A stretch of DNA of 53,960 bases. It comes from an uncultured Archangium sp. (lineage in GTDB: Bacteria > Myxococcota > Myxococcia > Myxococcales > Myxococcaceae). The notes beneath the pieces were generated by a model. It saw nothing but the letters and a program-made list of their open reading frames with translations. It did not search any database and was not told the DNA's origin. The stretch covers positions 1 to 53,960 of the forward strand of contig CAIVGN010000059.1 in assembly GCA_903905455.1 (NCBI GenBank), read 5' to 3'. A program made the position numbers and the translations under genes. Of the stretch, positions 8,069-16,808 are shown in pieces (the first letter of the stretch is position 1; the number at the start of each line of letters is the position of its first letter).

Positions 8069-9328
8069 ATGCCCACCAGCGTCGCCCAGCTGAACCTCGA
8101 CTGGCTGCGCCGCGTGCGCTGGTTCGTGTGGCTCGCGCAGTCGCTGCTGGTGCTGTGGGCCGGCGTGGGCCTGGGCATTCGCCTGCAGGGTGCGTGGCTC
8201 GCGGCGCTGCTCATCTTCGGCTTCGCCAGCAACGCTCTCTTGCTGCTCTGGCAACGGCGGGGAGGCCGCGCGACGGAGAACGTCGTGCTCGCGGTGATGC
8301 TCTTCGACGTGTTGCTGCACACCGCGGTGTTCTCGCTGTCGGGCGGCCCGTTCAACCCCTTCACCGCGCTGTACCTGGTGAACGTCGCCCTGGGCACGCT
8401 GGTGCTCTCGCGGTGGCGGCAGTGGGTGCAGTTGGTGGGGTGCCTGCTGGGCTTCGGCTCGCTCTTCCTCCTCGAGCGCTGGGCGCCGGCCGCCTGGCAG
8501 TTGCCCAACCACGCCGAGCTGATGCGCATGCACCTCGCGGGCATGCTGGTGGCCTTCGTGGTGGCCTCGGCCTTCATCGTGGCCTCGATGGAGCGGGTGC
8601 TCACCGCCCTGCGGCGCCGCGACGCGGAGCTCTTCGAGGCCCGGCAACACGCCCTGCGCAACGAGAAGCTCGCCGCGCTCACCACGCTGGCCGCCGGCGC
8701 CGCGCACGAGCTGGCCACGCCGCTGGGCACCATCGCCATCGCCAGCCGCGAGCTGGAGCGCGCGCTGGCGTCGCTCGACGTGCCGGCCCCGGCGAAGGAA
8801 GACGCGGCCCTGGTGCGCTCGCAGGTGCAGCGCTGCCGCGACATCCTCTCGCGCATGTCGGCCTCGAGCGGCGAGCTGGCGGCCGAGGGCTTCTCCACCA
8901 TGAGCGTGGGCGAGTGGGTGCAGCTGGCCCTCGTCGACCTCCACGGCGCCGAGCGGGTCACGGGCCCCGCGCAGACCTCGCTGCGCGTGCGCGGGCCGAA
9001 GGTGGCCATGGCCCAGGCCTTGTCGAGCCTGGTGCGCAACGGGCTGCAGGCGGCGCGGTCGGGCGTCGAGCTGCGCGCGCGGGAAGAGGCGGGTTCGCTG
9101 GTGCTGGAGATCGCCGACGACGGCGCGGGCGTGGATGCGCAGGTGCTGGCGCGCCTCGGCGAGCCCTTCTTCACCACGCGGCCGCCGGGGCAGGGCATGG
9201 GGCTGGGCGTGTTCCTCGCGCGCACGTTGGCGGATCAGCTCGGGGGCGCGCTGCAGTTCGAGTCGATCGAAGGCCGGGGCACCGTCGCGCGGTTCGCGCT
9301 GCCCCTGGCTCCCGTGGGAGGTGCGTGA
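8069..9328 (+). CDS. regB: RegB/PrrB-type redox-sensing histidine kinase
   Basis: 419 residues, starting ten bases after the MbnH stop. Five to six membrane helices occupy residues 18-175 and contain GGPFNPF (92-98), the GGxxNPF motif that binds quinone in RegB. The H box is AAGAAHELATPLGTIAI (His 213), the RegB-specific form. Cys 256 in VQRCRDIL matches the redox-active Cys 265 of Rhodobacter RegB by sequence context. The ATPase domain has an LVRNGLQAA N box, DDGAG and GMGLG. The kinase would phosphorylate the response regulator encoded next. Gene symbol is by homology; identity as a true orthologue is likely but not proven. Confidence 0.88.
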   Translation: MPTSVAQLNLDWLRRVRWFVWLAQSLLVLWAGVGLGIRLQGAWLAALLIFGFASNALLLLWQRRGGRATENVVLAVMLFDVLLHTAVFSLSGGPFNPFTALYLVNVALGTLVLSRWRQWVQLVGCLLGFGSLFLLERWAPAAWQLPNHAELMRMHLAGMLVAFVVASAFIVASMERVLTALRRRDAELFEARQHALRNEKLAALTTLAAGAAHELATPLGTIAIASRELERALASLDVPAPAKEDAALVRSQVQRCRDILSRMSASSGELAAEGFSTMSVGEWVQLALVDLHGAERVTGPAQTSLRVRGPKVAMAQALSSLVRNGLQAARSGVELRAREEAGSLVLEIADDGAGVDAQVLARLGEPFFTTRPPGQGMGLGVFLARTLADQLGGALQFESIEGRGTVARFALPLAPVGGA

Positions 9329-9855
9329 TGCCACTCGAAGCGCCGACGTTGCTGGTGGTCGATGACGACGAGGCGTTCCGCGTGCGGCTGGGGCGGGCGA
9401 TGACCGAGCGCGGCTTCACCGTCACGCTCGCCGCCTCCACCGACGACGCGCTCAAGGCGCTGGGCGAGGCGCCGGAGTACGCGGTGGTCGACCTGCGCAT
9501 GCCGGGACGCTCGGGGCTGGAGTTGGTCGCGGCGCTGCACCAGGCGGACCCCAACACCCGCATCGTGGTGCTCACCGGCTACGGCAGCATCCCCACCGCG
9601 GTCGAAGCCACCAAGCGCGGCGCCACGGCCTACCTCGCCAAGCCCGCCGACGCCGACGAGGTGCTCCAGGCGCTGCTGGGCGAAGGCCCCACGGTGCTGG
9701 AGATCGAGACCCCCACGCTGGCCCGCGCCGAGTGGGAGTACATCCACCGCATCCTCTCCGACTGCGGCGACAACGTGTCCGAGGCCGCGCGGCGACTGGG
9801 GATTCACCGGCGCTCGCTGCAGCGCAAGCTCCAGAAGTACCCGCCCAGCCGCTGA
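9328..9855 (+). CDS. regA: RegA/PrrA/ActR-type response regulator
   Basis: 175 residues. The ATG shares one base with the stop of the kinase gene (TGATG), so the pair is translationally coupled. The receiver has VVDDDE, the acceptor Asp 55 (VVDLRMPGRSG), a conserved Thr and Lys in PAD context, and a C-terminal Fis-like helix-turn-helix (NVSEAARRLGIHRRSLQRKL) of the exact RegA kind. Length equals the family norm. RegA proteins control respiration, redox balance and carbon or nitrogen genes in response to the quinone pool. Its place directly after the copper/haem genes suggests that these may be targets; that is inference. Unlike in Rhodobacter, no senC gene lies between. Confidence 0.9.
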   Translation: MPLEAPTLLVVDDDEAFRVRLGRAMTERGFTVTLAASTDDALKALGEAPEYAVVDLRMPGRSGLELVAALHQADPNTRIVVLTGYGSIPTAVEATKRGATAYLAKPADADEVLQALLGEGPTVLEIETPTLARAEWEYIHRILSDCGDNVSEAARRLGIHRRSLQRKLQKYPPSR

Positions 9856-9899
9856 AGGCAGGCAACCGGGCGACACCCCCGGGCGATAATGTCGGCACC

Positions 9900-10751
9900 A
9901 TGCCCCGCATCCCCAATACGCCCTCCGTCCGCACGTTTACCGAGACCTGGAGCACCGATTTCAAGGACGCGGTGACGAAGGCGGCGGGCAAGGACGGCCG
10001 GTTGACGATGACCGAGGCGCAGAAGCTGGCGACCCGGCCCGACGCCGACAAGGCCTTCGCGGACAACGCCATCAACTACCTCAAGGCCACCGGCAAGCAG
10101 TCGGTGAGCGTCGACGTGCTGGCGACGTCGGCGAAGGCCTACGCCCAGCGCGCGGCCCAAGTGGCAGCGGGCCCCGACGGCAAGCTCTCGTTGGCTGACG
10201 GCGCGAAGCTCCCCTCCGACCTCGTGGAAGACTTCTTCATGCTGCGCGGCAAGACGGCGCCTGGCACGACCCCGGTGGTCGTCGGGGGCAGCGCGTTGCC
10301 CGAGCTCAAGACGAAGCTCGACGCGGCGACCGCTGACCTGTGGCTGACCAGCGAGACGGACGCGAAGCTGAAGTTCATCAGCGGCGGGGCGCTCCACGGC
10401 GCGGCCATCACCCCGGCCCTGGTGCGCGCGCAGTTGGGCGCCCAGCACGACGTGATGATCCCCGACGTGATGTACGTCGACCCCTCGGAGATCCCGCTGG
10501 CGGGCAAGACCACCGTCGAAGAGGTCAACGCCGCCGACTTCCTCGACGACCGCGCCACCAACGTCGACCCCAACGACCCGGCCTCCATCGCCCAGGGCAA
10601 GCGCTTCGCCGAACTCAAGGCGGTGCTCGAGTCGCAGCTCACCGACCTCAAGGTGTACCGCTTCGGCACCATCAGCATCTCCACCTTCATCGTGGGCCGC
10701 ACCAGCACCGGCGAGCTCGCGGGCCTGCTCACCGGCCAGGTCGAGACCTGA
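9900..10751 (+). CDS. NuiA-like (nuclease A inhibitor family) protein with N-terminal extension
   Basis: 283 residues. Residues from about 130 to the end match the nuclease inhibitor NuiA of Anabaena: LKTKLDAATADLWLTSETD at the start of the domain and YRFGTISISTFIVGRTSTG ending in LAGLLTGQVET, against YRLGEVELDVYVIGET...GNLAGISTKVVET in my memory of NuiA. The first 130 residues are absent in NuiA and contain two GKDGRL / GPDGKL loops that look like half EF-hands. No signal peptide, so it acts in the cytoplasm. NuiA binds and blocks a sugar-non-specific nuclease; no such nuclease gene is seen in the window. It starts 44 bases after the response regulator. Confidence 0.75.
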   Translation: MPRIPNTPSVRTFTETWSTDFKDAVTKAAGKDGRLTMTEAQKLATRPDADKAFADNAINYLKATGKQSVSVDVLATSAKAYAQRAAQVAAGPDGKLSLADGAKLPSDLVEDFFMLRGKTAPGTTPVVVGGSALPELKTKLDAATADLWLTSETDAKLKFISGGALHGAAITPALVRAQLGAQHDVMIPDVMYVDPSEIPLAGKTTVEEVNAADFLDDRATNVDPNDPASIAQGKRFAELKAVLESQLTDLKVYRFGTISISTFIVGRTSTGELAGLLTGQVET

Positions 10752-10765
10752 GTCGCTGATCAGCC

Positions 10766-11101
10766 GTGCGTCGCTTCGTCCCGTGGGCGCTGCTGCTGTT
10801 GATGGCGTGCTCGAAGCGCGTCACGCCGTGTGAGCCGTGGGTCGCGTGGGGGTTGGCCGACATGGCCGACGCCCCGGGCCAACGCCTCGAGCGCTGTGAC
10901 GCCTCGCGCTTGCGCTTTCGCGTCATTCCCGGCGGCCGGCGCGAGCATTTTTTGCGCGAGCTGGGTCGGCGCCCCCATGCGGGCTGGAACACCTCGAAAG
11001 AAGGCGAGCTCAGCCTCGCCGGACAGCCCGTCATTTTTGTGTCGGTGAACGAGGACGGCGGCGATCTCGTGGTGGAGCTGCGCGTGACGGCAACGGAATA
11101 G
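10766..11101 (+). CDS. Small lipoprotein
   Basis: 111 residues from a GTG at 10766, chosen because it begins a signal peptide with a lipobox (LLLLMAC, Cys 15). The mature part has two further cysteines (TPCEPW, ERCDAS), a CDASRLRFRVIPGG strand and a C-terminal VVELRVTATE. No family recognised. A ten-base palindrome, GCTGATCAGC (10755-10764), lies just before the start, but its role is unknown. The gene sits between the NuiA-like and HDOD genes on the same strand and could be co-transcribed. Confidence 0.65.
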   Translation: MRRFVPWALLLLMACSKRVTPCEPWVAWGLADMADAPGQRLERCDASRLRFRVIPGGRREHFLRELGRRPHAGWNTSKEGELSLAGQPVIFVSVNEDGGDLVVELRVTATE

Positions 11102-11136
11102 GAGAACCACCCTGCGCGCCGTATCTTCGCCGCACC

Positions 11137-12330
11137 ATGGACCTGCCGTTCGATCTCGACCGCGAGGTAGTGCAGCTCATCACCTCCAAGAGCGTCGAAC
11201 TGCCCACCTACCCCGGCGTGGCGCTCAAGCTGCAGCGGCTGATCGGCGGTGGCGACTATGGCCTCGACGCCCTCACCAAGCTGGTGATGGCTGATCAATC
11301 GCTGGCCACCAACGTGATGCGCGCGGCCAACTCGGCCTTCTACGGCTCGGCCCCCAGCATCTCCACGCTCGGGCCCGCCATCTCGCGCATCGGCGCCAAG
11401 GAACTGGGCAACATCGCCATCGCCGGCACCCTGGGGCTGACGAGCACCGCCGAAGGGCCGCTGGCGAGCCTGCGCAAGTCGAGCTGGCGCGCGAGCCTCA
11501 TGGGCGCGCTGCTGTGCCAGGAACTCGCGCGGGCCCGCCACCTCGACCCGGGCGAAGCCTTCCTCTCCGGTCTGCTGCACGACTTCGGAGAGACCATCGC
11601 CTACGCGTGCTTCGAGGTCTTCCTCGAGCGCCACCCCGACTCGACGCCCCAGGACGCCGCGAGCTGGCTGGCCGCGGGGCAGCGGTACCACGTGGAGCTG
11701 GGCATGGCGCTCGCCGCCGACTGGAAGCTGCCGGAGTTCGTCGTCGAAGCGGTGATGCGGCATCACGACGCCGACCTCTCTCTGTGCCAGCACCGCGCGC
11801 AGGTGGAGGTGGTCGCGCTCTCCGACGCCATCTGCCCGCGGGTGTTGGCCGCCGCGTCCGTGGAAGACGCGCACCTCGAGCAGGTCGTCGGCCTCTCGGT
11901 CGCCGAGCGCGACCGGCTCAACGCGCTGCTGCCCCGCGTGCCCGGGTTCCTGATGTCCTTCGATGACGCGGCGGTGAGCCCCCAGTCTCTGGACGAGCCC
12001 TCGCTCGTCACCCAGCCGCCGACCACCCTCGACCACCCGCATCACCCGGTCAATCTCCAGGTCTCGGTGCTCAAGCAGGGGCACGCCGAGCGCTACCGCG
12101 CCATCGAGTGGGCGCCCTCGGGGCTGCGCATGACCGGCGGCACGCCGCAGGCCGAGCGACGCCTGGTGGTGCTGGAGTTCGACAAGGGACTCAAGATCAA
12201 CGCCATCGTCACCCTGTGCACCGCGGCCGGTCGCGGTTGGGTCATCGAGCTCAAGCCCTTCGCCATGGACCGGGCGGCGAAGGCCTCGTGGGCAAAGCTC
12301 GGCGAGCCCCCAGCACCGCCCGCCGGGTGA
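11137..12330 (+). CDS. HDOD-domain signalling protein
   Basis: 397 residues. The HDOD domain covers about residues 10-215, starting with VELPTYPGVALKLQRLI and including MADQSLATNVMRAANSAFYG and ISRIGAKELGNIAI. The LLHDFG segment (147-152) keeps the HD pair, though HDOD proteins lack the full catalytic set and are thought to be non-enzymatic regulators. Residues 295-380 form a beta-rich domain (SVLKQGHAERYRAIEWAPSG) that resembles a degenerate PilZ domain without the RxxxR motif. HDOD proteins regulate motility and cyclic di-GMP-linked traits. Cytoplasmic, with no signal peptide. Start is the ATG at 11137, 35 bases after the lipoprotein gene. Confidence 0.85.
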   Translation: MDLPFDLDREVVQLITSKSVELPTYPGVALKLQRLIGGGDYGLDALTKLVMADQSLATNVMRAANSAFYGSAPSISTLGPAISRIGAKELGNIAIAGTLGLTSTAEGPLASLRKSSWRASLMGALLCQELARARHLDPGEAFLSGLLHDFGETIAYACFEVFLERHPDSTPQDAASWLAAGQRYHVELGMALAADWKLPEFVVEAVMRHHDADLSLCQHRAQVEVVALSDAICPRVLAAASVEDAHLEQVVGLSVAERDRLNALLPRVPGFLMSFDDAAVSPQSLDEPSLVTQPPTTLDHPHHPVNLQVSVLKQGHAERYRAIEWAPSGLRMTGGTPQAERRLVVLEFDKGLKINAIVTLCTAAGRGWVIELKPFAMDRAAKASWAKLGEPPAPPAG

Positions 12331-12468
12331 GCCCAGCAGGCTCAGCGCTGCTGAGACCACGCGACTCACCGGCCCATCGCGTTGACGTGGTTTGAGGGGC
12401 TTGCAGCCTCCAGTCGTTGGCGTCGGCTTTGCTCAGGTGGGCGCAGCCGTACCCACCCTGGAGAGACC

Positions 12469-12822
12469 ATGACGACGCGCGCTGCACTGTTGAGCCTCAC
12501 CTGCACCTTGCTGACGACCCTGACGGGCTGTGAAGGCCAGGTGGGCGACCTCGCCGAAGAAGGCGGGCTGGCGACCACGGAGGCCGCGCTCACCGTGTCG
12601 GCCACCTACGACGCCACGCTCAAGGCCCCGCGCTGCGCCTCGCTCGCGTCGACCTGCACCTCGGGCACGCTGCTCACCGGCCGCGCCGCCAACGAGCTCA
12701 ACACGCCCAATACCGTCAATCGCACCTGCGTCGACGGCACCATTGGCACCTTCCACTCCGACGAATCGCTCGACGCGCTGAGCATCACCACGCTCGACGG
12801 CACGAACCTCGCGCCCGGCAAG
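12469..12822 (+). pseudogene. 5' fragment of a lipoprotein gene, 3' end deleted
   Basis: An ATG at 12469 with a GGAGAGA ribosome site starts a lipoprotein leader (TLTGC, Cys 21). About 118 residues look genuine: SATYDATLKAPRCASLAS, TPNTVNRTCVDGT and FHSDESLDALSITTLDGT, a pattern I know from secreted Cys-containing proteins of myxobacteria that continue for another 100 or more residues. After about LAPGK (12822) the protein becomes His/Arg-rich nonsense to a stop at 13017, because that DNA is coding on the other strand. The gene is therefore cut at about 12822. It faces the truncated FHA gene, and a single deletion could have removed both 3' ends. Confidence 0.6.
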
Positions 12823-12999
12823 CACCAGGTCGTTGCCCTCGTGGGTGCCCACGCGCATCGACGGGCCGCGCACCAGGTGCACCTGCTCGGCGGTGTCCCC
12901 CCGGGCCTGCACGCTGACCTGCCACACGGGCTGCACGATGGTGCGGGCGTTACGGGCGGTGACCGGCTCGGTGACCTGCTCGGGCGAAGGCACTTTCAT
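12823..12999 (-). pseudogene. 5' fragment of an FHA-domain regulator gene, 3' end deleted
   Basis: Read from the ATG at 12999, the first 59 codons give an intact regulator N-terminus: a VTEPVTARNARTIVQP lead followed by WQVSVQARG and the FHA start GPSMRVGTHEGNDLV. This is how FHA-sigma54 activators of myxobacteria begin. The normal continuation (a conserved SRxH and then the rest of the FHA fold and an AAA+ domain) is missing; the frame runs on by chance into the antisense of the neighbouring lipoprotein fragment. It lies 28 bases after the Ser/Thr kinase gene on the same strand, so the intact gene was probably the second gene of a kinase-FHA operon. Confidence 0.6.
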
Positions 13000-13027
13000 G
13001 GAGGCGCGGGAACCTAGCGCGGGCCGC

Positions 13028-14521
13028 TCACGCCGGGCGCGTCGTCTCGTCGAGGCCCGCGGCCTCGTCACGGGCGAGCCGCGACAGCTCGGCGCGCGCC
13101 GCCTCGGCGTCCCAGCGCAGGGCGCGTAGCTGCACCAGCCCGCTGGTGGCGCTCGCGCAGCGTCGCTCGGGGGAAGGCTCGAGCAGGCGCAGCACCAGCG
13201 CCACGAACTCGGGCGGGAGGTCGGGGCGCGCGGTGCCGAGCTGGGGGAGCTGACCTGCGAGCTGCCGCTCGAGGGCCACGGTCTCCCCGGGCTGGAAGGG
13301 GTGCGCGCCCAGCGCCACCTCCGCCAGCAGGATGCCCAGCGCGAAGAGGTCGAGGCTGGGCGTCAGCGCGTGCCCCAGCAGTTGCTCCGGCGCGGAGTAG
13401 GCGAGCTTGCCGCGCAGTTCGTTGCTCAGGGTGACGCGGGCCTCGAGCGCCGGCCGGGCGATGCCGAAGTCGGCGACCTTCACCTCGCCCTGCAGCGTGA
13501 CGAGCACGTTGGGTGGGTTCAGGTCGCGGTGCATCAGCGACAGCGGCGCGCCATCGGCGCCGCGCCGGGTGTGGATGTGCTCGAGCGCGTGCAGCAACTG
13601 CTCCGCGAGGTGGAGACAGGACGACGGTGAGATGGGCTCCTGGCGCTGCGCGGCGCTGCGCAGCACCCGGCTCAGCGGCCGGCCCTCGACGTACTCCATC
13701 ACCAGGAAGGGGCCCTGCTCGTCGGCGCCGCTGTCGAGCACCTGCACGATGTTGGGGTGCGACATCAACGCGGCCAGCTCCAGCTCGCGCATGAAGAGGC
13801 GCTGCATGTCTTCCCGGGAAGCGAGGGCTGGGAGGATGCGCTTGAGCGCGACCCGGCGCTCGGTGCCGTCATCGCGGTGCAGCGTGGCCTCGAAGACCTC
13901 GGCCATGCCCCCGGCGCCGAGCCGTCGTCCCATCTCGTACCGTCCCGCCCAGGCTTGCCGGCGCAGCTCGATGGCCAGGGGCAGGGTGCGGCGCGCGTTG
14001 AAGGCCATCACCGCCGAGACCACCGCGAAGGCCAGCAGCGGGAAGTCGGCCTCGCGCCAGGGCACGTCGGCGCGCCACGCGAGCTGCGCGAAGGCCACCA
14101 GGCCCGCGGCCGCGGTGGCCAGCACCAAGCGGTGCGAGAGGGTGAGGCTGGCGAGCGCCACGAAGCCGAGGTTGAGGCAGGCCGCCGCCAGCACGAGGCC
14201 CGAAGGGGAGGTGCCGCCCTCCGCGAGGCGCAGGTCCTGGGCCCAGGCCACCAGCGGCACGTCGACGAAGGGGAGCGCCCACGGGAGCCAGTCGGCGCTC
14301 GAGGGCACCCGGCGCGCGAGGGCGAAGAGCACGAGGCCGACCACGAGGTACACGCCCATGGCCCACAACGTCGCCGGCGCGGCGCCCTCGAGGGTGACCA
14401 CCGCGGCGCCCAGCGTCGCCACCGCGAGCCGCGCCGTGGTGAGCTGCGCGGCGTTGGCGCGACCTTCGGCGAGGAGCACCCGGCGGTCACTGTCGGCGAG
14501 GAGCTCCGCGAGGGAAGGCAT
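13028..14521 (-). CDS. Membrane Ser/Thr protein kinase with N-terminal membrane domain
   Basis: 497 residues. Unlike most bacterial kinases of this class, the membrane part comes first: about six hydrophobic helices in residues 30-180. The kinase domain follows, with the Gly loop LGAGGMAEVF (201-210), Lys 227 (VALKRIL), HRDLNPPNVL (331-340), DFGIAR (351-356) and a SAPEQ activation segment. Asn replaces the usual Lys after HRDL, a change common in myxobacterial kinases. The C-terminal 60 residues have no domain. The start is the ATG at 14521. Its former partner, an FHA protein, is now only a fragment just downstream, so the output of this kinase may be lost. Confidence 0.9.
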   Translation of the reverse strand: MPSLAELLADSDRRVLLAEGRANAAQLTTARLAVATLGAAVVTLEGAAPATLWAMGVYLVVGLVLFALARRVPSSADWLPWALPFVDVPLVAWAQDLRLAEGGTSPSGLVLAAACLNLGFVALASLTLSHRLVLATAAAGLVAFAQLAWRADVPWREADFPLLAFAVVSAVMAFNARRTLPLAIELRRQAWAGRYEMGRRLGAGGMAEVFEATLHRDDGTERRVALKRILPALASREDMQRLFMRELELAALMSHPNIVQVLDSGADEQGPFLVMEYVEGRPLSRVLRSAAQRQEPISPSSCLHLAEQLLHALEHIHTRRGADGAPLSLMHRDLNPPNVLVTLQGEVKVADFGIARPALEARVTLSNELRGKLAYSAPEQLLGHALTPSLDLFALGILLAEVALGAHPFQPGETVALERQLAGQLPQLGTARPDLPPEFVALVLRLLEPSPERRCASATSGLVQLRALRWDAEAARAELSRLARDEAAGLDETTRPA

Positions 14522-14696
14522 GGCGCGCGGACCCTAGCGCACGACACGCCTCGGGCAGCGGGTTCCAGGAGGTCGCGCGACCCCGAGGCGACGAGTGCCA
14601 TGAAATGTTCAGCCCGTGGTCTTTTCGTGGCAGCAACCGACGAAAGACGGCCCGATTGAGGCGCGCCTGCCCGCGGTGATTGCGAGCGACGCGCCC

Positions 14697-16808
14697 ATGC
14701 TGTTTCATCCCCCGGTGCGTGTTCTTTGCAGCGTGATGGTGCTGGTCGTGGGGTGTGCTCCGGCGGCCGACGAGAAGCCGTCGACGATTCCCACCGGCGC
14801 GACCCAGTTGCTGTTCTCCGACGTGACCGAGCCCTTCTGCGGTGCAGACGCGTCGGGCTGTGGCGCCGCGAAGCGACCGTTGCTCTCGGCGGTCGACGGC
14901 GTGGCGTTCTCCGCCGACGGCCAGCGGGTGGCCGTCGCGGTCTCGTTTTGGAAGTCAGGCCTCGCCTGCGACATCTTCGGCTGCGTGAGCATCTGGGAGC
15001 AGAAGCCGTTGCAGCTCTGTTACGCGGTGGACGGCGCGAAGGTCACGCCCGCGACGGACTGCCCCGCCGTTCCATCGGTCGTGGCCGCACCGGACCTGGG
15101 GCTGACCGGCCCGATGGATGGGCTTGCGCGCGACCACTCGGTGCGGCGCGCGGTGCTGGGCTTGCCCAACGTCGACGCCCGGCTGCTCACCTCGGGTGGT
15201 GTTGCGCTGGGCTCCAAGTGGCTCGGCACCGTGGACGCGGTACTCGAGAGCCCCGGCGCGTGGGATCTCGAGTTCGCCAACGGAGGCACCGCCCCCCACG
15301 GCTACACCGGGCTCGTCTCGGGGATCCCCGGGAGCCTCGAGCTGCTGCTCCCCACTCCCGACGGGGTGCCGTTCTCGAGGGGGATCATCCCCGCCGCCGA
15401 GGGCCTCTTCTGGGCCAACCAGGCCGACGACGTGTTCGCCGTCACGCTCGACGAGGCGACGCTGCGGCTCGAGGCGCGCCGCGTGCGCGGGGCGATCACC
15501 AGGCCCCTCACCCGCACCGTGGGCGTGCGCGAGCTCGGCAGCGAGGTGATCAGCGCGGTGCTCACCGACTCGAACAGCCGGGTGCCCGGCGTCGCGGTGC
15601 CGGTCTTCGAGCTCAACCTGCTGCGCACCCCGAAGCTGAACGAGGGCGGTCGGGCCTTTCCCCCCTTCGCGCCCTTCACCGCGCACGCCCCGTCATCCGA
15701 GAGCGTGGTGGTGTGCTTCACCCAGCCCATCGCCACCGTCGACGCGTCGCAGTTCTCGTTGAGCGGCGTCGAGGTGAAGTCGGCGAGCACCACCACCATC
15801 CCCCAGTGCGTGCGGCTCTCCACCTCGGCGCTCCCGCGGAACGCCACCCTGTCGCTGCAGGTCAAGAACGTCAGCGCGCGCAGCGGAGACTCCATCACCG
15901 CCAGCCTCTCGGTCATCGCGCCCGACGTGGTGCCCGTGCCCGGGGCCGTGCAGGTGCCGGTGCCCGCGGGCGTGAAGGGCGTCTATCCACTCTCCAACGA
16001 CGTGCTCCTGGTGAGCACCGGCCCCGAGGCGGGCCTGCTCGACCTCTCCGGCGTGGTCTTCGATTCGCTGGCGACGATGGGGCCTCCCAACTCCGCGAGC
16101 GCCCTCTTCGTGAAGCCCGACGACGGGGTGCGCGGACTGTGGGTCTCGTACCAGCGCGGGCTCGGGGCCGGCGTGCTCAGCCTGCAGACCGAGGCGGGCT
16201 TCCAGGAGCTCGGGGGCGTCGACGTGGTGTCCGGTGGGCTCATGAGCCCGGTGGGCGACGGCACGCTGCTGGTCAACGGCAACCCCGGCCCGCAGGTGGT
16301 GCGCCTCTCGCCCACCATGCGCCAGTCGCTGCCGCGCGTGACGGGCGGTAACTTCCGCGGCGTGCTCGACGTGGGCAAGGTGCTCATCGAAGAGGGCGGC
16401 CGCCTGCAGGTGCTCACGCTGCCGGACACCCTCGAGCTCCCGTCCTTCGAGAAGCCGCTCATCACCACCAGCGGCGGCCTGGGTCGCGCGTTCACTTCGG
16501 AAGGCTCGGTGTACTGGTGCGCCAATGGTCGTCTGTATCGCCTCGCCGACGCGGGCACCCTCGACGTGGCGCCGTGTCGTGAACTCGAGCGTGACGCGCA
16601 GGGCGTGCTCTGGGCCTCCGACCTCTCCCCTCCGAGCCTGCTGCGCGTGCAGGGCACCACGACGCGGGTGGTGACGGTGAAGCACCCCTACGACGCGACG
16701 AAGACCCTCTTCGCGCCCCACTTCAAGGGAGGCTCCGTGTGGTTCGACGGCGACACCTTGCGGCTCGAACCGTCGACCTGGCGCCAGCTCGCGGGGGACG
16801 CACCGTGA
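14697..16808 (+). CDS. Large secreted lipoprotein, first gene of a four-lipoprotein operon
   Basis: 703 residues with a leader ending in the lipobox LVVGC (Cys 20). No known domain is certain. Segments such as VDGVAFSADGQRVAVAVSF and PVFELNLLRTPKLNEGG look like beta-propeller or Ig-like repeats, and PSSESVVVCFTQPIATVDASQ recalls the Ig-like domains of surface proteins. Several Cys are clustered near the N-terminus (FCGADASGCG, LACDIFGCV). It is expected to sit in the outer membrane or on the surface. Its stop overlaps the GTG of the next gene (GTGA). The 175-base divergent gap before it, shared with the kinase gene, should hold its promoter, but no clear site was found. Confidence 0.75.
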   Translation: MLFHPPVRVLCSVMVLVVGCAPAADEKPSTIPTGATQLLFSDVTEPFCGADASGCGAAKRPLLSAVDGVAFSADGQRVAVAVSFWKSGLACDIFGCVSIWEQKPLQLCYAVDGAKVTPATDCPAVPSVVAAPDLGLTGPMDGLARDHSVRRAVLGLPNVDARLLTSGGVALGSKWLGTVDAVLESPGAWDLEFANGGTAPHGYTGLVSGIPGSLELLLPTPDGVPFSRGIIPAAEGLFWANQADDVFAVTLDEATLRLEARRVRGAITRPLTRTVGVRELGSEVISAVLTDSNSRVPGVAVPVFELNLLRTPKLNEGGRAFPPFAPFTAHAPSSESVVVCFTQPIATVDASQFSLSGVEVKSASTTTIPQCVRLSTSALPRNATLSLQVKNVSARSGDSITASLSVIAPDVVPVPGAVQVPVPAGVKGVYPLSNDVLLVSTGPEAGLLDLSGVVFDSLATMGPPNSASALFVKPDDGVRGLWVSYQRGLGAGVLSLQTEAGFQELGGVDVVSGGLMSPVGDGTLLVNGNPGPQVVRLSPTMRQSLPRVTGGNFRGVLDVGKVLIEEGGRLQVLTLPDTLELPSFEKPLITTSGGLGRAFTSEGSVYWCANGRLYRLADAGTLDVAPCRELERDAQGVLWASDLSPPSLLRVQGTTTRVVTVKHPYDATKTLFAPHFKGGSVWFDGDTLRLEPSTWRQLAGDAP

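Noticed and set aside
6598-9225. 875-codon open frame on the minus strand
   Set aside because: It is antisense to the MbnP, MbnH and RegB genes, which have clear motifs. Its protein is Arg/Ser/Ala-rich without domains, as expected from high-GC antisense DNA.
12433-13071. 212-codon minus-strand frame taken as one intact gene
   Set aside because: Only the first part (12999 to about 12823) looks like a real protein; the rest is antisense to the lipoprotein fragment. Annotated as a truncated FHA gene instead.
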